A stretch of DNA of 40,815 nucleotides from Candidatus Venteria ishoeyi (GTDB lineage: Bacteria; Pseudomonadota; Gammaproteobacteria; Beggiatoales; Beggiatoaceae), in assembly GCF_030378065.1 (NCBI RefSeq), contig NZ_JAUCGJ010000041.1, positions 1-40,815 of the forward strand, in the 5' to 3' direction. Shown one piece after another: positions 9,301 to 17,798 of this stretch (within the stretch, counting starts at the first letter, position 1; every line of letters begins with the position of its first letter). The notes beneath the pieces are model-generated. The model was not told the DNA's origin. It did not search any database and saw only the letters and a program-made list of their open reading frames with translations. Both the position numbers and the translations under genes were made by a program.

Positions 9301-10015
9301 TTGCATGAATGGTTGTTTTGGTAGTTTGCCGGGGCTGCTCACCATGACCGTGGAACCCCCGCCTGCCGTAGTAGAACCTGGGCAAACTGTGGAACTCAGT
9401 GTGGAAACCAATATTGCCGGTGGCAGCGTCAACCGGGTCTGGGCTTCGGTCAGTACCCCGGAAACCAGCAGCCAGATCACCGACCAAGGGTATGCGCGGC
9501 AATCCAGCCCCATCACCTATTTGCGCCGTGCTGATGATACGCACTGGAATGGGGTATTTGATGAATTTGGCCTCAATGGTGAATATCAAATTAGTGTTAA
9601 AGCCGAAGATAACACCGGGTTTGTCACCGATGCGCCAGCGGTTATGGTTTCTGTCAGCAGTGGCTCTAGCCTGCAAACTTCCAGTCTGGATATGCTCAGT
9701 AACCCCATGCGTATCAGCCTGCCAGTCTTAGCGGTTCCCGTCAGTCTGGAGCAGGAAGTGTTTTACCAGCTGGATTTATTGCTCAGCAGCATGGAGCCTT
9801 TGCAGTTTACAGTAGACCTGGGCAGTTTAGTGGAAATCACCGAAACCAGCGGCAGCAGCCATGCTTATTTTGAAGCGGCAACGGGTTTGGTGCAAATTCC
9901 CCTGCTGGCAGTGGATGATGGCTTGGGCGGCATGGTGCATTATCAAATTACCATGCAGGTGATTCAATCCAGCCCGGAGATTATATTAAGTGTGGAAAGT
10001 ATCAGTTTATCCTGA
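6377..10015 (+). CDS. Secreted double beta-propeller protein with C-terminal caspase/legumain-like (clan CD) peptidase domain
   Basis: The protein has 1212 residues. It opens with a signal peptide (cleavage near NALA-AL, about residue 22) and a short Ig-like domain (about 23-95). Fourteen copies of the two-component-regulator propeller blade motif (LWIGTxxGL and variants, e.g. LWLGTRGGLEQR, IWIGTFGGSLVYR) follow up to about residue 720. Fourteen blades suit two seven-bladed propellers. Next comes a domain with FFIDHG (His846) and VLEACHTG (Cys889), the His-Gly and Ala-Cys dyad pattern of clan CD cysteine peptidases such as C13/caspase-like enzymes. An Ig-like domain follows (about 990-1100) and there is no transmembrane anchor. 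Reg_prop blades usually form sensor domains of hybrid histidine kinases, but no kinase is present. It is paralogous to the gene at 36538-40080. The stop codon lies 1 bp before the TTA bordering MITE copy B. Substrate and processing are unknown. Confidence 0.85.
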   Translation: MKVFLQFIISICLLIAGNALAALSFEPATPVIKAGESVSIQVQGTGDSILWNPTLGSIAGIGERVTYTAPAQVGIDAIAVISGIEVGVLKITVVPTSSNDNFIALDKAQWRNFANRSDIQASSKTSDGKILWLGTRGGLEQRDAATGRLLQIFNRLNGLPSPQIQALAPDEGNGVWAGTNAGLAHFDGSQWATYTSVQGLPGNDIKTLSSDNAGGVWLSSFGGTLAHISATGDITPVDVPALSAGDEIRAMLVDAQANLWLGSNRGLLRRDSAGQWGQLNSSSSELPHDTINALLADGKGDLWLGTRGGLARLDAAGQWQVWTQDNTGENMGLPDNEVLSLENGYQGVIWIGTAGMGVVRFDGEQDWLILNTDNSDLPNNRVNVLIVSPQIFSPLWIGTTNGLAGLQKNRWLVQEGDNAGLPGNRVQALAADDEGGIWIGTFGGSLVYRDANGDWVLYNTENSELPDGFIQALAHDGKNLWIGTGFGLARVNESGTWKVYTPNNSDLPQQSILSLQVLGDTLWVGTENGGLARFQNNTWTVYNTRNSELPDDQVDVIVTDNSGGIWIGSERLGLAYLGNDGQWQVFDKSNSALPGNRIYALRHNHQGLWIGTDGGLLNLAENQQWQVFTTENSELPGNRVYALSHDGNGGLWIGSGGIASGGLAHFSKNEEWTVFTTANSGLPDNTVSSLQNDSTGNLWIGTEQGGLALLEFGQRRQLSSLVSNSTLQDQLYTDKRAALIFHPNGMGVGYNQAEAVDFMARYTYQTLYARGYDHDEIYFLSYRPDMDINQDGQTDVNVVDAPVDWQSWQAGTAARDLSLEDITQAFDWAKEQGTLEQPLLLFFIDHGLPDHLLLEPTGLQLLDETTFAGLLDDYQNVTGNTVIVVLEACHTGSLVSALQAENRIIITSTDDDLAYYDDLGRTSFMRSFMDQMRLGDSFMSAWQMVSADIQQQRSPLNRQQPQLEDSSNGILAQQFCMNGCFGSLPGLLTMTVEPPPAVVEPGQTVELSVETNIAGGSVNRVWASVSTPETSSQITDQGYARQSSPITYLRRADDTHWNGVFDEFGLNGEYQISVKAEDNTGFVTDAPAVMVSVSSGSSLQTSSLDMLSNPMRISLPVLAVPVSLEQEVFYQLDLLLSSMEPLQFTVDLGSLVEITETSGSSHAYFEAATGLVQIPLLAVDDGLGGMVHYQITMQVIQSSPEIILSVESISLS

Positions 10016-10019
10016 TTTA

Positions 10020-10177
10020 GGAGCAAGAATTTTATAACTTCAGCAACTTGGCTGGTCTTTTTCTCCATTTTCTGCGTTTCGAAAACAGTTACATAGCCTG
10101 CTATGCGCCTGTTTTCACGCCTTGAAAATGAATAAAAATCCTGCGCCCAGTTTCTGTATTTATTTTATCCTCACTCC
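10020..10177 (-). mobile_element. MITE-like palindromic repeat, copy B (inverted relative to A)
   Basis: A 158-bp copy in the opposite orientation to copy A, flanked on both sides by TTA (10017-10019 and 10178-10180). It starts GGAGCAAGAATTTTATAACT and ends ATTTTATCCTCACTCC. The central palindrome GCATAGcagGCTATG (reading GCTATGCGCC on this strand) is preserved. It begins 1 bp after the preceding gene's stop codon plus the triplet, so its hairpin could also act as that gene's transcript end. Confidence 0.87.
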
Positions 10178-10298
10178 TTATTGAGATACTGATGTCCAGG
10201 TTATGGTATTTATAATATCGTTCTGTATACAGCCAAAACATAAAATACCTGTATATTTTTCATATTTAATTACCTTGATTATTGTTAACTGCCTATTT

Positions 10299-11351
10299 CT
10301 AAGCTACGAACTTGTCTTTGTTCAAACAACATTTTTTGTATTTCTTGCCGCTACCGCAGGGACAAGGATCATTTCTACCTACTTTTACTTTCTTGGGAGA
10401 GGGAGAGGAGGGAGAGGAGGGAGAGGAGGGAGAGGAGGGAGAGGAGGAAGCTAATGCCTTTGACAAGAAAGAGCTGGATTCCAAAAATTGATCGGTAGCC
10501 TGCTTTGCTTTCAGGTGTTGCTCAAGCAATTCCGGGGGTAATTCATTTTCATCATAATTAAATTTTGGTCTTTTTGTACTAAGCCCCAGTTCATATTCAA
10601 CCCAAGCTAAACTTCCATGGACTCGCACATCGACTTTTTTAGCTTTATGCGCTTCCCGAATTAGATCAATAGCCTCAACGGCTTTTAAACTACACAAGCT
10701 ACCTTCAATGAAGCCGTTGAGTTCATAAGGGTTGGTTTGATAATGCTGAAATTGGGTGATAAATATATCTTTACACTGCTCCAACAAGTCCGAATGATAC
10801 TCCGCGATTTTACGCAAAGATTCAGAAGCCAAAGTACGTTGTGAATCGTGCAAGGTATTGTCTGCTATGATGGGTGCCAAGACAGGAATGGCAGATTTTC
10901 CTATCAAAGCAAAAATATCAGGAAGCTCATTACATAGCCAGTCTGCATTAGCATTGTATATATTTTCTACAATCGGAAATAAACTCACCAGCGCAGGCAG
11001 TGCTTCTGCTGCACCTAATTGTCCTAATGCGCGAGCTGCATGCGTAGGTGCCCAAACTTCCTTGCTGTCCCCTGGTGCCCACAGCAGTTCTTTATCTGTC
11101 AGGATTTCAATCAGTTCTGGAATATGTTGTGTAGTTATGCCGAATTTTTTTTGGTAATCAAGCCACTTATCGCTGTGTTTATAAGCTTTATCCAAATCTG
11201 TGCTGCTATCCAGTATCATTTCCGTAACTGCTTCCGGCCCTGTCTGTAGCGCTTGTTGCAGTTTTTTTAGTTTTTCAAGATTGGGCTTCGGTTTAATATC
11301 GGTATCGCCTAATTGCAACAATTGGCTGACTAGCTTGTCATAACTCATCAT
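10299..11351 (-). CDS. HEAT-like repeat protein with C-terminal SEC-C zinc-binding motif
   Basis: The protein has 350 residues. The C-terminus carries a complete SEC-C motif, VGRNDPCPCGSGKKYKKCC, the zinc-binding module best known from the SecA tail and also found in many unrelated proteins. The body (about 60-270) is helical with alanine/leucine-rich segments (HAARALGQLGAAEALPALVSL) that look like HEAT-type repeats. A low-complexity linker of Ser-Ser-Pro triplets just before SEC-C is encoded by a 9-bp tandem repeat. Two adjacent ATG codons (11351, 11348) are possible starts. Partner and role are unknown; recruitment through SEC-C is only a possibility. It is divergent from the prepilin-like gene at 11521. 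Confidence 0.8.
   Translation of the reverse strand: MMSYDKLVSQLLQLGDTDIKPKPNLEKLKKLQQALQTGPEAVTEMILDSSTDLDKAYKHSDKWLDYQKKFGITTQHIPELIEILTDKELLWAPGDSKEVWAPTHAARALGQLGAAEALPALVSLFPIVENIYNANADWLCNELPDIFALIGKSAIPVLAPIIADNTLHDSQRTLASESLRKIAEYHSDLLEQCKDIFITQFQHYQTNPYELNGFIEGSLCSLKAVEAIDLIREAHKAKKVDVRVHGSLAWVEYELGLSTKRPKFNYDENELPPELLEQHLKAKQATDQFLESSSFLSKALASSSPSSPSSPSSPSSPSPKKVKVGRNDPCPCGSGKKYKKCCLNKDKFVA
10395..10448. repeat. 9-bp in-frame tandem repeat (GGGAGAGGA unit)
   Basis: About five to six copies of a 9-bp purine-rich unit lie inside the SEC-C protein gene. On the coding strand they encode a Ser-Ser-Pro linker. Because the unit is a multiple of three, changes in copy number would alter linker length without a frameshift. 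Confidence 0.85.
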
Positions 11352-11520
11352 ATATCTCTTTTCTGTAATGGTTCAATGATCTTGGAAGGTGTTATAGCCT
11401 ATAATTTCTCATAAATACAGAAGTTCTTGCACAAGGAGTGTCGGAATTAGGATAATTGACTGCGGAAAAGTGGATATTGGTCGCATAAAGCGCAGATGTT
11501 ATTTGAAAGGTGAATAAACC

Positions 11521-13764
11521 ATGAAAATGCAACAGCACAAAGCGTTTACCCTGATTGAATTGATGGTGGTGATGGCAATCATTGGCATATTATCGGCTTT
11601 GGTGATTCCGCAACTGGCGCGTCATTTTGCTGATGAGCAAGACCTCATAGCACCGGAGGTGGCTAAAACAAAGAAACAAGCAGCCGATACCACGGGTATG
11701 GTTAAGCCAGCCGCGCTCCCTGTTGTACCAGGGAAAGTGCCGGAACTGGAGTCCCTGTCTGCTGATATTCAATTGCAAACCGGTCACCGTCTGGATGGCC
11801 TGAATGTACATACCTGGTATGAAGCTGCGTTTACCGCACATTTTGTTTATCGCCCGGATAAGACTGTTGATGAGCCGGTGAAACTGGTTTTTCCATTTCC
11901 CACAGGCGCTATCGGTGCCAGGGATGTCTCTTTGCAACTTAAAAATGTGGAAGGCGAATTCAGTGAACCGGACAATGTGATTTATGACTTAAAAGGTATT
12001 TACTGGCATGGTGAAGCGGCAAAAGATAGCTTGTTAAACGCCAAAGTGACTTATCGTGCTGCCGGTCTGGATCGTTTTGTCTATCGTCTGCCCGGTAGTG
12101 GGCGCACGCCAAAAATTCAAATTAAACTCCAGCACCAGGGCACGGGCAGCCCACATGTTCCGGCAACCGCCTTGCAACCCAGCGCAGAAAATGCAGCAAT
12201 ACTGAATTGGGATTTTAATAATCTGGTCACCCAGCAACGGCATATCGTGGTTGAGTTGCCTGCGATTATGAGTCCTATCGGGCGGGTGATACTGCTGGCA
12301 AAACTGGCGGGGCTGGCGGTATTTTTATTCGGCGCGGGCTTTTGGTATATGGCGGAAGCGCAGCAACCGGGACAGTTAAACAACTTCCGCTGGGGACATT
12401 TTTTATTATTGGCATTGACCTATTTCCTGTTTTTTGTGATTTTTGCCGTGCTGATGTTCCGTTACCAGACTTCAACGCTACTAGGGTTGAGCTTTGCCGC
12501 CCTGTTGTCTCTGCCCTTGTTGATTTTGCATGTCTCCTCAAATTTGGCGGGGCAGCTCAAGTTGCGCTTTGCTTTAACCCATGTATTGCCGTTAGCCGTT
12601 TTCACCCTGGGTCTGGTGGTTAATGGCGTTTATGGTGGTGAATACCGGGAATATCTGTATATTGCCGCTGCCGTGATGACCATGAGTTATTTTACCTGGA
12701 GCTACCCGCGCTGGGCTGCCAAACGTCGGGCTTATCGTAAAACCCAGCGCGATCTGGGCAAGCGCCGTCATCAACAAGCACGCCTGAATGAGCGCCAGCG
12801 GGAGCTTCAGCAAAACCTGGAAGACGCGGGTTTATATCAGGATAAGGTCAGTCTCTGGTTGGCAGAAAGTGATGATCAAGGCTTACAGCGCAAACGCCAC
12901 CAAGTTGAAAAGGCCGCTGCCAGCATCAGCACCTGCCAGACAGATTATCCGGCATTAAAAATCCGTTTAGCTGAATTAAAACTGGAAGCAGACGACTATG
13001 CCGCAACAGCAAAAAATCTGGAATTGGAACTGGATAAACAACTGGAACGCTTAAAGCAAGTCTATCGGCAACTACAGGAATCGATGTCGGCTTTGCTGAG
13101 CCAGCGCGCCAGTCAGCGTAAAAAACAAAAAGAAGCCCGCCAGCAATATGACAAAGCACTGCAATCAGCATTACAGAGTTGGTTTAGTACAATCAATAAG
13201 GCGGAATCCCGTGATATGGAAGTGGAAACCGCGCTGCAAAACCAGGATCCTGAAACTTTGCAGGAAGAACGCACGCAATTGCTACAAATTCGGGGTAGTC
13301 TGGAAAACTTGTTAGCGAATAAGGATTTCAGGACGGCAGTGGAAAAACTTAAAGATATTGAGGCTGATGACAAGCACAGTCAACAGGCGCAACAGTTAAA
13401 ACGAGACATTGAGCGCCAGAGCAAACAGGTTTCCAGTCTGCTGGATAGGCTGACAATCGCCTTGCAACAACTTTACAGTCAGCGTCAGTGGCTCAAGCAA
13501 CAGGCCAGCAGCGGACAAGCGCAGCAATCCCATTGTCTGGCCTGTGGTCACAGTATGCCCGAAGGTGAGTTCTGCTTACATTGCGGTGCGCCGCAACCCC
13601 AGCAGCTTGATTGTCAGCATTGTGGTCATCGCTATCCGCTGTCACGTCATCTCAGCGCATTATGGCCGCCACCGCAAGCACTGTACTGCCCGGCTTGTGG
13701 TAAACAATATACGCCGTGGCCTCCGCAAGCATCAATAATTGAACTGTCTGATAAAATCCAGTAA
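11521..13764 (+). CDS. Chimeric membrane protein: prepilin-like N-terminus, membrane helices, coiled coil and double zinc ribbon
   Basis: The protein has 747 residues. It starts with a class III (type IV prepilin) signature, a short basic leader then FTLIELMVVMAIIGILSALV, but with Ala instead of the usual Gly before the Phe. A mainly beta region (about 80-255) follows, rich in YRAAG/FPFPTG-type strands and reminiscent of CreD-like inner membrane proteins. Then come about five or six hydrophobic helices (about 255-400), a long charged coiled coil (about 405-680) and four CxxC pairs near the C-terminus (CLAC, CLHC, CQHC, CPAC) forming two zinc ribbons. A ribosome binding site (AAAGGTG) supports this start. 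Its last 33 bp overlap the 3' end of the convergent GGDEF-EAL gene. I know no named family with this architecture. Confidence 0.75.
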   Translation: MKMQQHKAFTLIELMVVMAIIGILSALVIPQLARHFADEQDLIAPEVAKTKKQAADTTGMVKPAALPVVPGKVPELESLSADIQLQTGHRLDGLNVHTWYEAAFTAHFVYRPDKTVDEPVKLVFPFPTGAIGARDVSLQLKNVEGEFSEPDNVIYDLKGIYWHGEAAKDSLLNAKVTYRAAGLDRFVYRLPGSGRTPKIQIKLQHQGTGSPHVPATALQPSAENAAILNWDFNNLVTQQRHIVVELPAIMSPIGRVILLAKLAGLAVFLFGAGFWYMAEAQQPGQLNNFRWGHFLLLALTYFLFFVIFAVLMFRYQTSTLLGLSFAALLSLPLLILHVSSNLAGQLKLRFALTHVLPLAVFTLGLVVNGVYGGEYREYLYIAAAVMTMSYFTWSYPRWAAKRRAYRKTQRDLGKRRHQQARLNERQRELQQNLEDAGLYQDKVSLWLAESDDQGLQRKRHQVEKAAASISTCQTDYPALKIRLAELKLEADDYAATAKNLELELDKQLERLKQVYRQLQESMSALLSQRASQRKKQKEARQQYDKALQSALQSWFSTINKAESRDMEVETALQNQDPETLQEERTQLLQIRGSLENLLANKDFRTAVEKLKDIEADDKHSQQAQQLKRDIERQSKQVSSLLDRLTIALQQLYSQRQWLKQQASSGQAQQSHCLACGHSMPEGEFCLHCGAPQPQQLDCQHCGHRYPLSRHLSALWPPPQALYCPACGKQYTPWPPQASIIELSDKIQ

Positions 13765-16701
13765 TTGTTTATTGGGTAAGGGACGGCTGTAGAGATAACC
13801 TTGTAAAATATCACACTCGTTCTGTATCAGAAAATCCCGCTGGGCTGTGGTTTCCACGCCCTCTGCAACCACCTTAAGGCCCAGCTTATGCGCCAGTGCA
13901 ATCGTTGCGGAGCTAATCGCTGCATCATTGGCATCCGTTTCAATATCTCTGACAAAAGTTTGATCCAGTTTCAAGCTGTGTATTGGTAGACGTTTAAGGT
14001 AAGCCAGTGAGGAGTAACCCGTACCAAAATCATCAATGGTAAGTGATACGCCTAACTTATCGAGTTTCTCTAAAATTTGTATGGCTTGCTCTGGGTTTTG
14101 CATCGCAACGGTTTCTGTGATCTCAAGTTCAAGTTGTGAGGGCGGAATGTGATATTGTGCCAGCGTATTTTTGACAAGATCAAATAGATCGCCTGAGAGT
14201 AGCTGGTGTGCAGAAATATTAACTGCGACATAAAAATCGGGTAAGCCCATCTGCCGCCATGCTGCCACTTGCTGACAGGCACATTCTAAAATCCAGCGGC
14301 CTAAAGGCTGAATTAAACCGCTCTCTTCAGCAATGGGGATAAAACGTGCGGGAAAAATCTGACCCTGTAGTGGGTGATGCCAACGAATAAGTGCTTCAAC
14401 ACCGATTAGTTTTTGTTGGGTAACAGAAACCTGGGGTTGGTAATAAAGTTCCAGTTGATTTTTACTGAGTGCGTGGCGTAATTCACGTTCGAGTAACATA
14501 CGCTCTTGCGCAACAAAGGTCATCTCTTCTGCAAAAAATTTATAACCACACTTACCTTTGCTCTTAGCCTGATACATGGCAGTATCAGCACATTGCATCA
14601 AGTCTTCAACATATTCACCATCAGTGGGATAAAGACTGATACCGATACTGGGTGAGGTATGTAATTCCTGACCATTGATTTGATAGAGGGCGGAAACGGC
14701 ACTGACAATTTTATTGGCAATGTTTACCGTCACCTGACTATCATTAAGGTGGCTTAATACCACAATAAATTCATCACCACCCAGGCGTGCAACAATATCA
14801 CTGTGGCGTACACTATTGCTGATACGTTTTGCCACCGCCTTTAATAGCTCATCACCTAAATGATGACCCAGCGTGTCATTAATATTCTTAAAATTATCCA
14901 AATCAATAAACATCAGCGCAATGGAATGGTTATTTTGACGTGCCTGATCGAGTATTTGTTGTAGTGCCTCTTCCAGACTGAAACGATTTAATAAGCCGGT
15001 TAATGTATCGTTATGCGCTAATTGATGAATACGCTGCTCAGCCGCAATTCTTTCGCTAATGTCAGTAAAGCTGGCAACATAGTTGCTGATTTCTCCCTGT
15101 TCATTATGCACGACGGAGATGGCTGCCCATTTTGGATAAATTTTACCATCACGTTGCTGATCCCAGAGTTGCCCTTGCCAGTAACCTTTTTCTTGTAGTG
15201 CTTGCCACAACTGTTGATAAGTTGCTGGAGTCGTCTTGCCTGAAGCCAATATTTTAGGATCTTTCCCTTCCACTTCATGAAAATGGTAGCCTGTCAGTCG
15301 GGTAAATGCCTCATTGATGGCAATAATTTTATTGTTGGCATCGGTGATTAAAATGGCTTCTCCACTGTTTTCATAAACACTGGCATAAAGCCTCACTTCG
15401 GCTTCCGCATGTTTACGCGCACTGACATCATCATAAACTGCAACAATTTCACCTGAAGGTAATTTAAAAACTTTGTTTTCCACCCAAAGCTTATGGTGTT
15501 CATCTGTATAAAAAGTTAAGGGATGAAAACGATATTGCCCATCCTGGTAAACTTGTTGAAAAATTTGAAATAGACCAAATTCAGGCTTATCAACGCCTGG
15601 AAAACACTCTGTCACCAAACGCCCGCAAATCTTATCCCGGGAAACATTTGAAATACGTTCTCCCGCCTGATTCATATCCTTAAAAATAAAATTACGACCA
15701 TTTTCTACCGCTTCATAAATCGCAACACCGCTGCTCATAGACTGAAACAGCTCTCTGAAACGTGCTTCACTGTCCTGTAAACGTGTGGTGAGCTGGTTTC
15801 TGAGCATAATTTCTGTTTTCAGGTGCTGATTCCAGTGGTAAAACAGCCATAATAAAAAAGCCAAAGGGGCGCTGATGATAATGGCGGTGCCAAACATTTC
15901 CTGTTTCGAGTAGCCTTGTTCATATTTAACCGATAACCAACGCCGTGATATTTCACTGCGTTGTTGCGGAGAGAGTTGCGCCAGACTTTTATTTAATATA
16001 CTGATGAGTTTAGGCCAGTCACTGCGTACTGCCATTGCTTGCGTGTGATCGCCAAATTGGGTTGGGGCTGCAACTTTAAGATTGTTGAGTCCTAATCGAC
16101 CAATAAAATAATTGGCAACTGTTAAATTACCCACATAGGCATCTGCTTTGCCAGTGGATACGCGTTTCAAGGCATCTGGCGTACCGCCATTCACCACAAT
16201 TAATTCGGCTCCAGGCACATGCTTTTGCAACAATTTTTGCATGACATAACCGGCTTCAACTGTAACCCGTTTGCCATCAAGATCGTATTCACTGTTAATC
16301 AGTTCAGCGCTTGTGCGGGTAAAAATTACCCAGGGTAAATGCAGGTAGTCTTGGGTAAAGCCCATTTGCAAGGCGCGCTCAGGTGTTTGTTTAGCCGTTA
16401 GTAATATGTCATATTTTTCATGCTGGCTAATTGCCTTTAATGCATCTTTCCAATTGCTATCATGGATGTAGCGAATCCGCAGCCCCGTCATTTCGACGAT
16501 TTTATTCATAATATCAACACTGATACCCTGGACAGTGTTGTTATCAACAAAATGAAATGGTGCGAAATTACTCACCCTGACCCGCACTTCATGATTTTCT
16601 GCCAGCCAATGCAATTCGTCCGCACTAAATTTGAGATGAGGTGTGTTTGCCTGTGCGCACAAAGCAAAAGCCAAGAGATAAAAGAAACATAGCAATTTCA
16701 T
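13732..16701 (-). CDS. Membrane c-di-GMP enzyme: periplasmic SBP sensor, two PAS, GGDEF and EAL domains
   Basis: The protein has 989 residues. After a signal peptide (MKLLCFFYLLAFALCAQA) comes a periplasmic SBP_bac_3-type domain (about 25-255) of the kind that senses amino acids or related solutes, then a membrane helix near 270-290 and two PAS domains (about 310-550). The GGDEF domain (about 555-715) has an intact RLGGDEF active site and an RHSD inhibitory site five residues upstream. The EAL domain (about 725-985) keeps VEALIRW, NISAHQL, ELEITE, IDDFGTGYSSL and AEGVET. Both synthesis and breakdown of c-di-GMP are therefore chemically possible, and the net output cannot be predicted. It lies 71 bp downstream of the PDC-sensor gene and is probably the last gene of a four-gene operon. 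Confidence 0.93.
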   Translation of the reverse strand: MKLLCFFYLLAFALCAQANTPHLKFSADELHWLAENHEVRVRVSNFAPFHFVDNNTVQGISVDIMNKIVEMTGLRIRYIHDSNWKDALKAISQHEKYDILLTAKQTPERALQMGFTQDYLHLPWVIFTRTSAELINSEYDLDGKRVTVEAGYVMQKLLQKHVPGAELIVVNGGTPDALKRVSTGKADAYVGNLTVANYFIGRLGLNNLKVAAPTQFGDHTQAMAVRSDWPKLISILNKSLAQLSPQQRSEISRRWLSVKYEQGYSKQEMFGTAIIISAPLAFLLWLFYHWNQHLKTEIMLRNQLTTRLQDSEARFRELFQSMSSGVAIYEAVENGRNFIFKDMNQAGERISNVSRDKICGRLVTECFPGVDKPEFGLFQIFQQVYQDGQYRFHPLTFYTDEHHKLWVENKVFKLPSGEIVAVYDDVSARKHAEAEVRLYASVYENSGEAILITDANNKIIAINEAFTRLTGYHFHEVEGKDPKILASGKTTPATYQQLWQALQEKGYWQGQLWDQQRDGKIYPKWAAISVVHNEQGEISNYVASFTDISERIAAEQRIHQLAHNDTLTGLLNRFSLEEALQQILDQARQNNHSIALMFIDLDNFKNINDTLGHHLGDELLKAVAKRISNSVRHSDIVARLGGDEFIVVLSHLNDSQVTVNIANKIVSAVSALYQINGQELHTSPSIGISLYPTDGEYVEDLMQCADTAMYQAKSKGKCGYKFFAEEMTFVAQERMLLERELRHALSKNQLELYYQPQVSVTQQKLIGVEALIRWHHPLQGQIFPARFIPIAEESGLIQPLGRWILECACQQVAAWRQMGLPDFYVAVNISAHQLLSGDLFDLVKNTLAQYHIPPSQLELEITETVAMQNPEQAIQILEKLDKLGVSLTIDDFGTGYSSLAYLKRLPIHSLKLDQTFVRDIETDANDAAISSATIALAHKLGLKVVAEGVETTAQRDFLIQNECDILQGYLYSRPLPNKQLLDFIRQFNY

Positions 16702-16772
16702 TGCAAGCCCCGTACTTAAAGTTAAGAGTCTAAATTCAGGCTTAGGAGATGGTTTATCAACAGTTTTTCAGC

Positions 16773-17729
16773 TTAAACACCTAAGGCACCGAACCAAAAC
16801 TTAACACCATTATTTAGAAATTCATCATAAGGCAAATAATGCGAGCCATCACAGGAAAAATTCAACGCAACCATGCCATTACAAACATTTAAGGAGCCAG
16901 CGCGTAAATAGATATTGTCATCAGCAAAACGCAGGGTGCGAAACAGGTTAAATACCGGCATGATCTGTTGTGCTGGCACGATTGCGCGTTGTGTATAAGG
17001 CATGTGGGGATAAGCCAGACAAATGTCCGGGTCGCACAATTCTTCGATGTTGAGGATACGATAAGAATAAGGGTTATCAACCAGCCAGATTGTGCCGCGA
17101 TTGCTGGAAAAATGCAGTTTGCCGTGAAACACGCCATGTTCAAGGATGAGTTCCTGTAATAAGGGTAATACCATGTCCAGCTGCCGATCCATCTCACTTT
17201 CCGTGCGATGTTGTAAAAACAAACCGCCACGAATTGCGGGATCACCTTTAATCTGCCGCCAGCTATTCGGTTCCTGGTATACCCCCAAACTGCCAGGCAG
17301 TTCACGCAAGTCGTAATCAGCGCCCAAAAAACCAATACGCTCACCGCTTTCATCACGGATAACCTGAATGGCAGTCAGTGAAGGGCGTTTTTTATTGCGA
17401 CTGATATAGGCTTCGGATAACTTAAAATCAGTGTGTCCAATGATTTCCTGCATATAAGGTCGAGTCATGCGATTACGTGCAAAATGTGACAGGTCTTGTC
17501 CTGTACGGGTAATATTGGCTGTGACCTGCACGCCTTGCGCATCCAGTACATAAAGGTGCTTGCAATAACCAATATTTGGCAGTTCGGCTTCCAATAAGGC
17601 TTCCAGCTCAATACGTAACTGCATAATTGGTGGGCAGCATTTAGCAAGCTTTAATAAGGCCTTGCCCAATAACAGGGTCAATTTTTCCCGTTGTTGATTA
17701 ACACTTTGTTTTAAAGTGGGTGTATCCAT
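16773..17729 (-). CDS. PDC (Cache-like) sensor domain protein
   Basis: I use the Met at 17729 (MDTPTLKQ...) because GGAG lies about 8 bases upstream; a longer frame reaches 17789 but adds an unlikely N-terminus. The protein then has about 318 residues. The central region (about 55-160), with YVLDAQGVQVTANI, GQDLSHFARNRMTRPYM and ISRNKKRPSLTAIQVIRDESGERIGFLGADYDL, resembles PDC/Cache ligand-sensing domains. No signal peptide or membrane helix is seen, so a cytoplasmic location is likely, unusual for Cache folds. No output domain is attached. It sits 69 bp after the AAC(3)-like gene and 71 bp before the GGDEF-EAL gene, so a partner role in that signalling operon is plausible. Confidence 0.72.
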   Translation of the reverse strand: MDTPTLKQSVNQQREKLTLLLGKALLKLAKCCPPIMQLRIELEALLEAELPNIGYCKHLYVLDAQGVQVTANITRTGQDLSHFARNRMTRPYMQEIIGHTDFKLSEAYISRNKKRPSLTAIQVIRDESGERIGFLGADYDLRELPGSLGVYQEPNSWRQIKGDPAIRGGLFLQHRTESEMDRQLDMVLPLLQELILEHGVFHGKLHFSSNRGTIWLVDNPYSYRILNIEELCDPDICLAYPHMPYTQRAIVPAQQIMPVFNLFRTLRFADDNIYLRAGSLNVCNGMVALNFSCDGSHYLPYDEFLNNGVKFWFGALGV

Positions 17730-17798
17730 TAAACAGCTCCAGAGTTTATATACAGTCGAATGACATATCAAAATAACAGCATTGCGCAATATCCGTGA

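Noticed and set aside
6377..10015. Annotation as hybrid two-component histidine kinase because of the propeller blades
   Set aside because: There is no membrane helix after the propellers and no HisKA, ATPase or receiver motif; the C-terminal half fits a clan CD peptidase.
10203..10454. Plus-strand open frame ending in Gly-Arg repeats, resembling an RGG protein
   Set aside because: The Gly-Arg run is just the antisense reading of the 9-bp tandem repeat in the SEC-C gene, whose own frame has a clear domain.
17730..17789. Longer N-terminus for the PDC-sensor protein
   Set aside because: The extension has no ribosome binding site, while GGAG precedes the Met at 17729.
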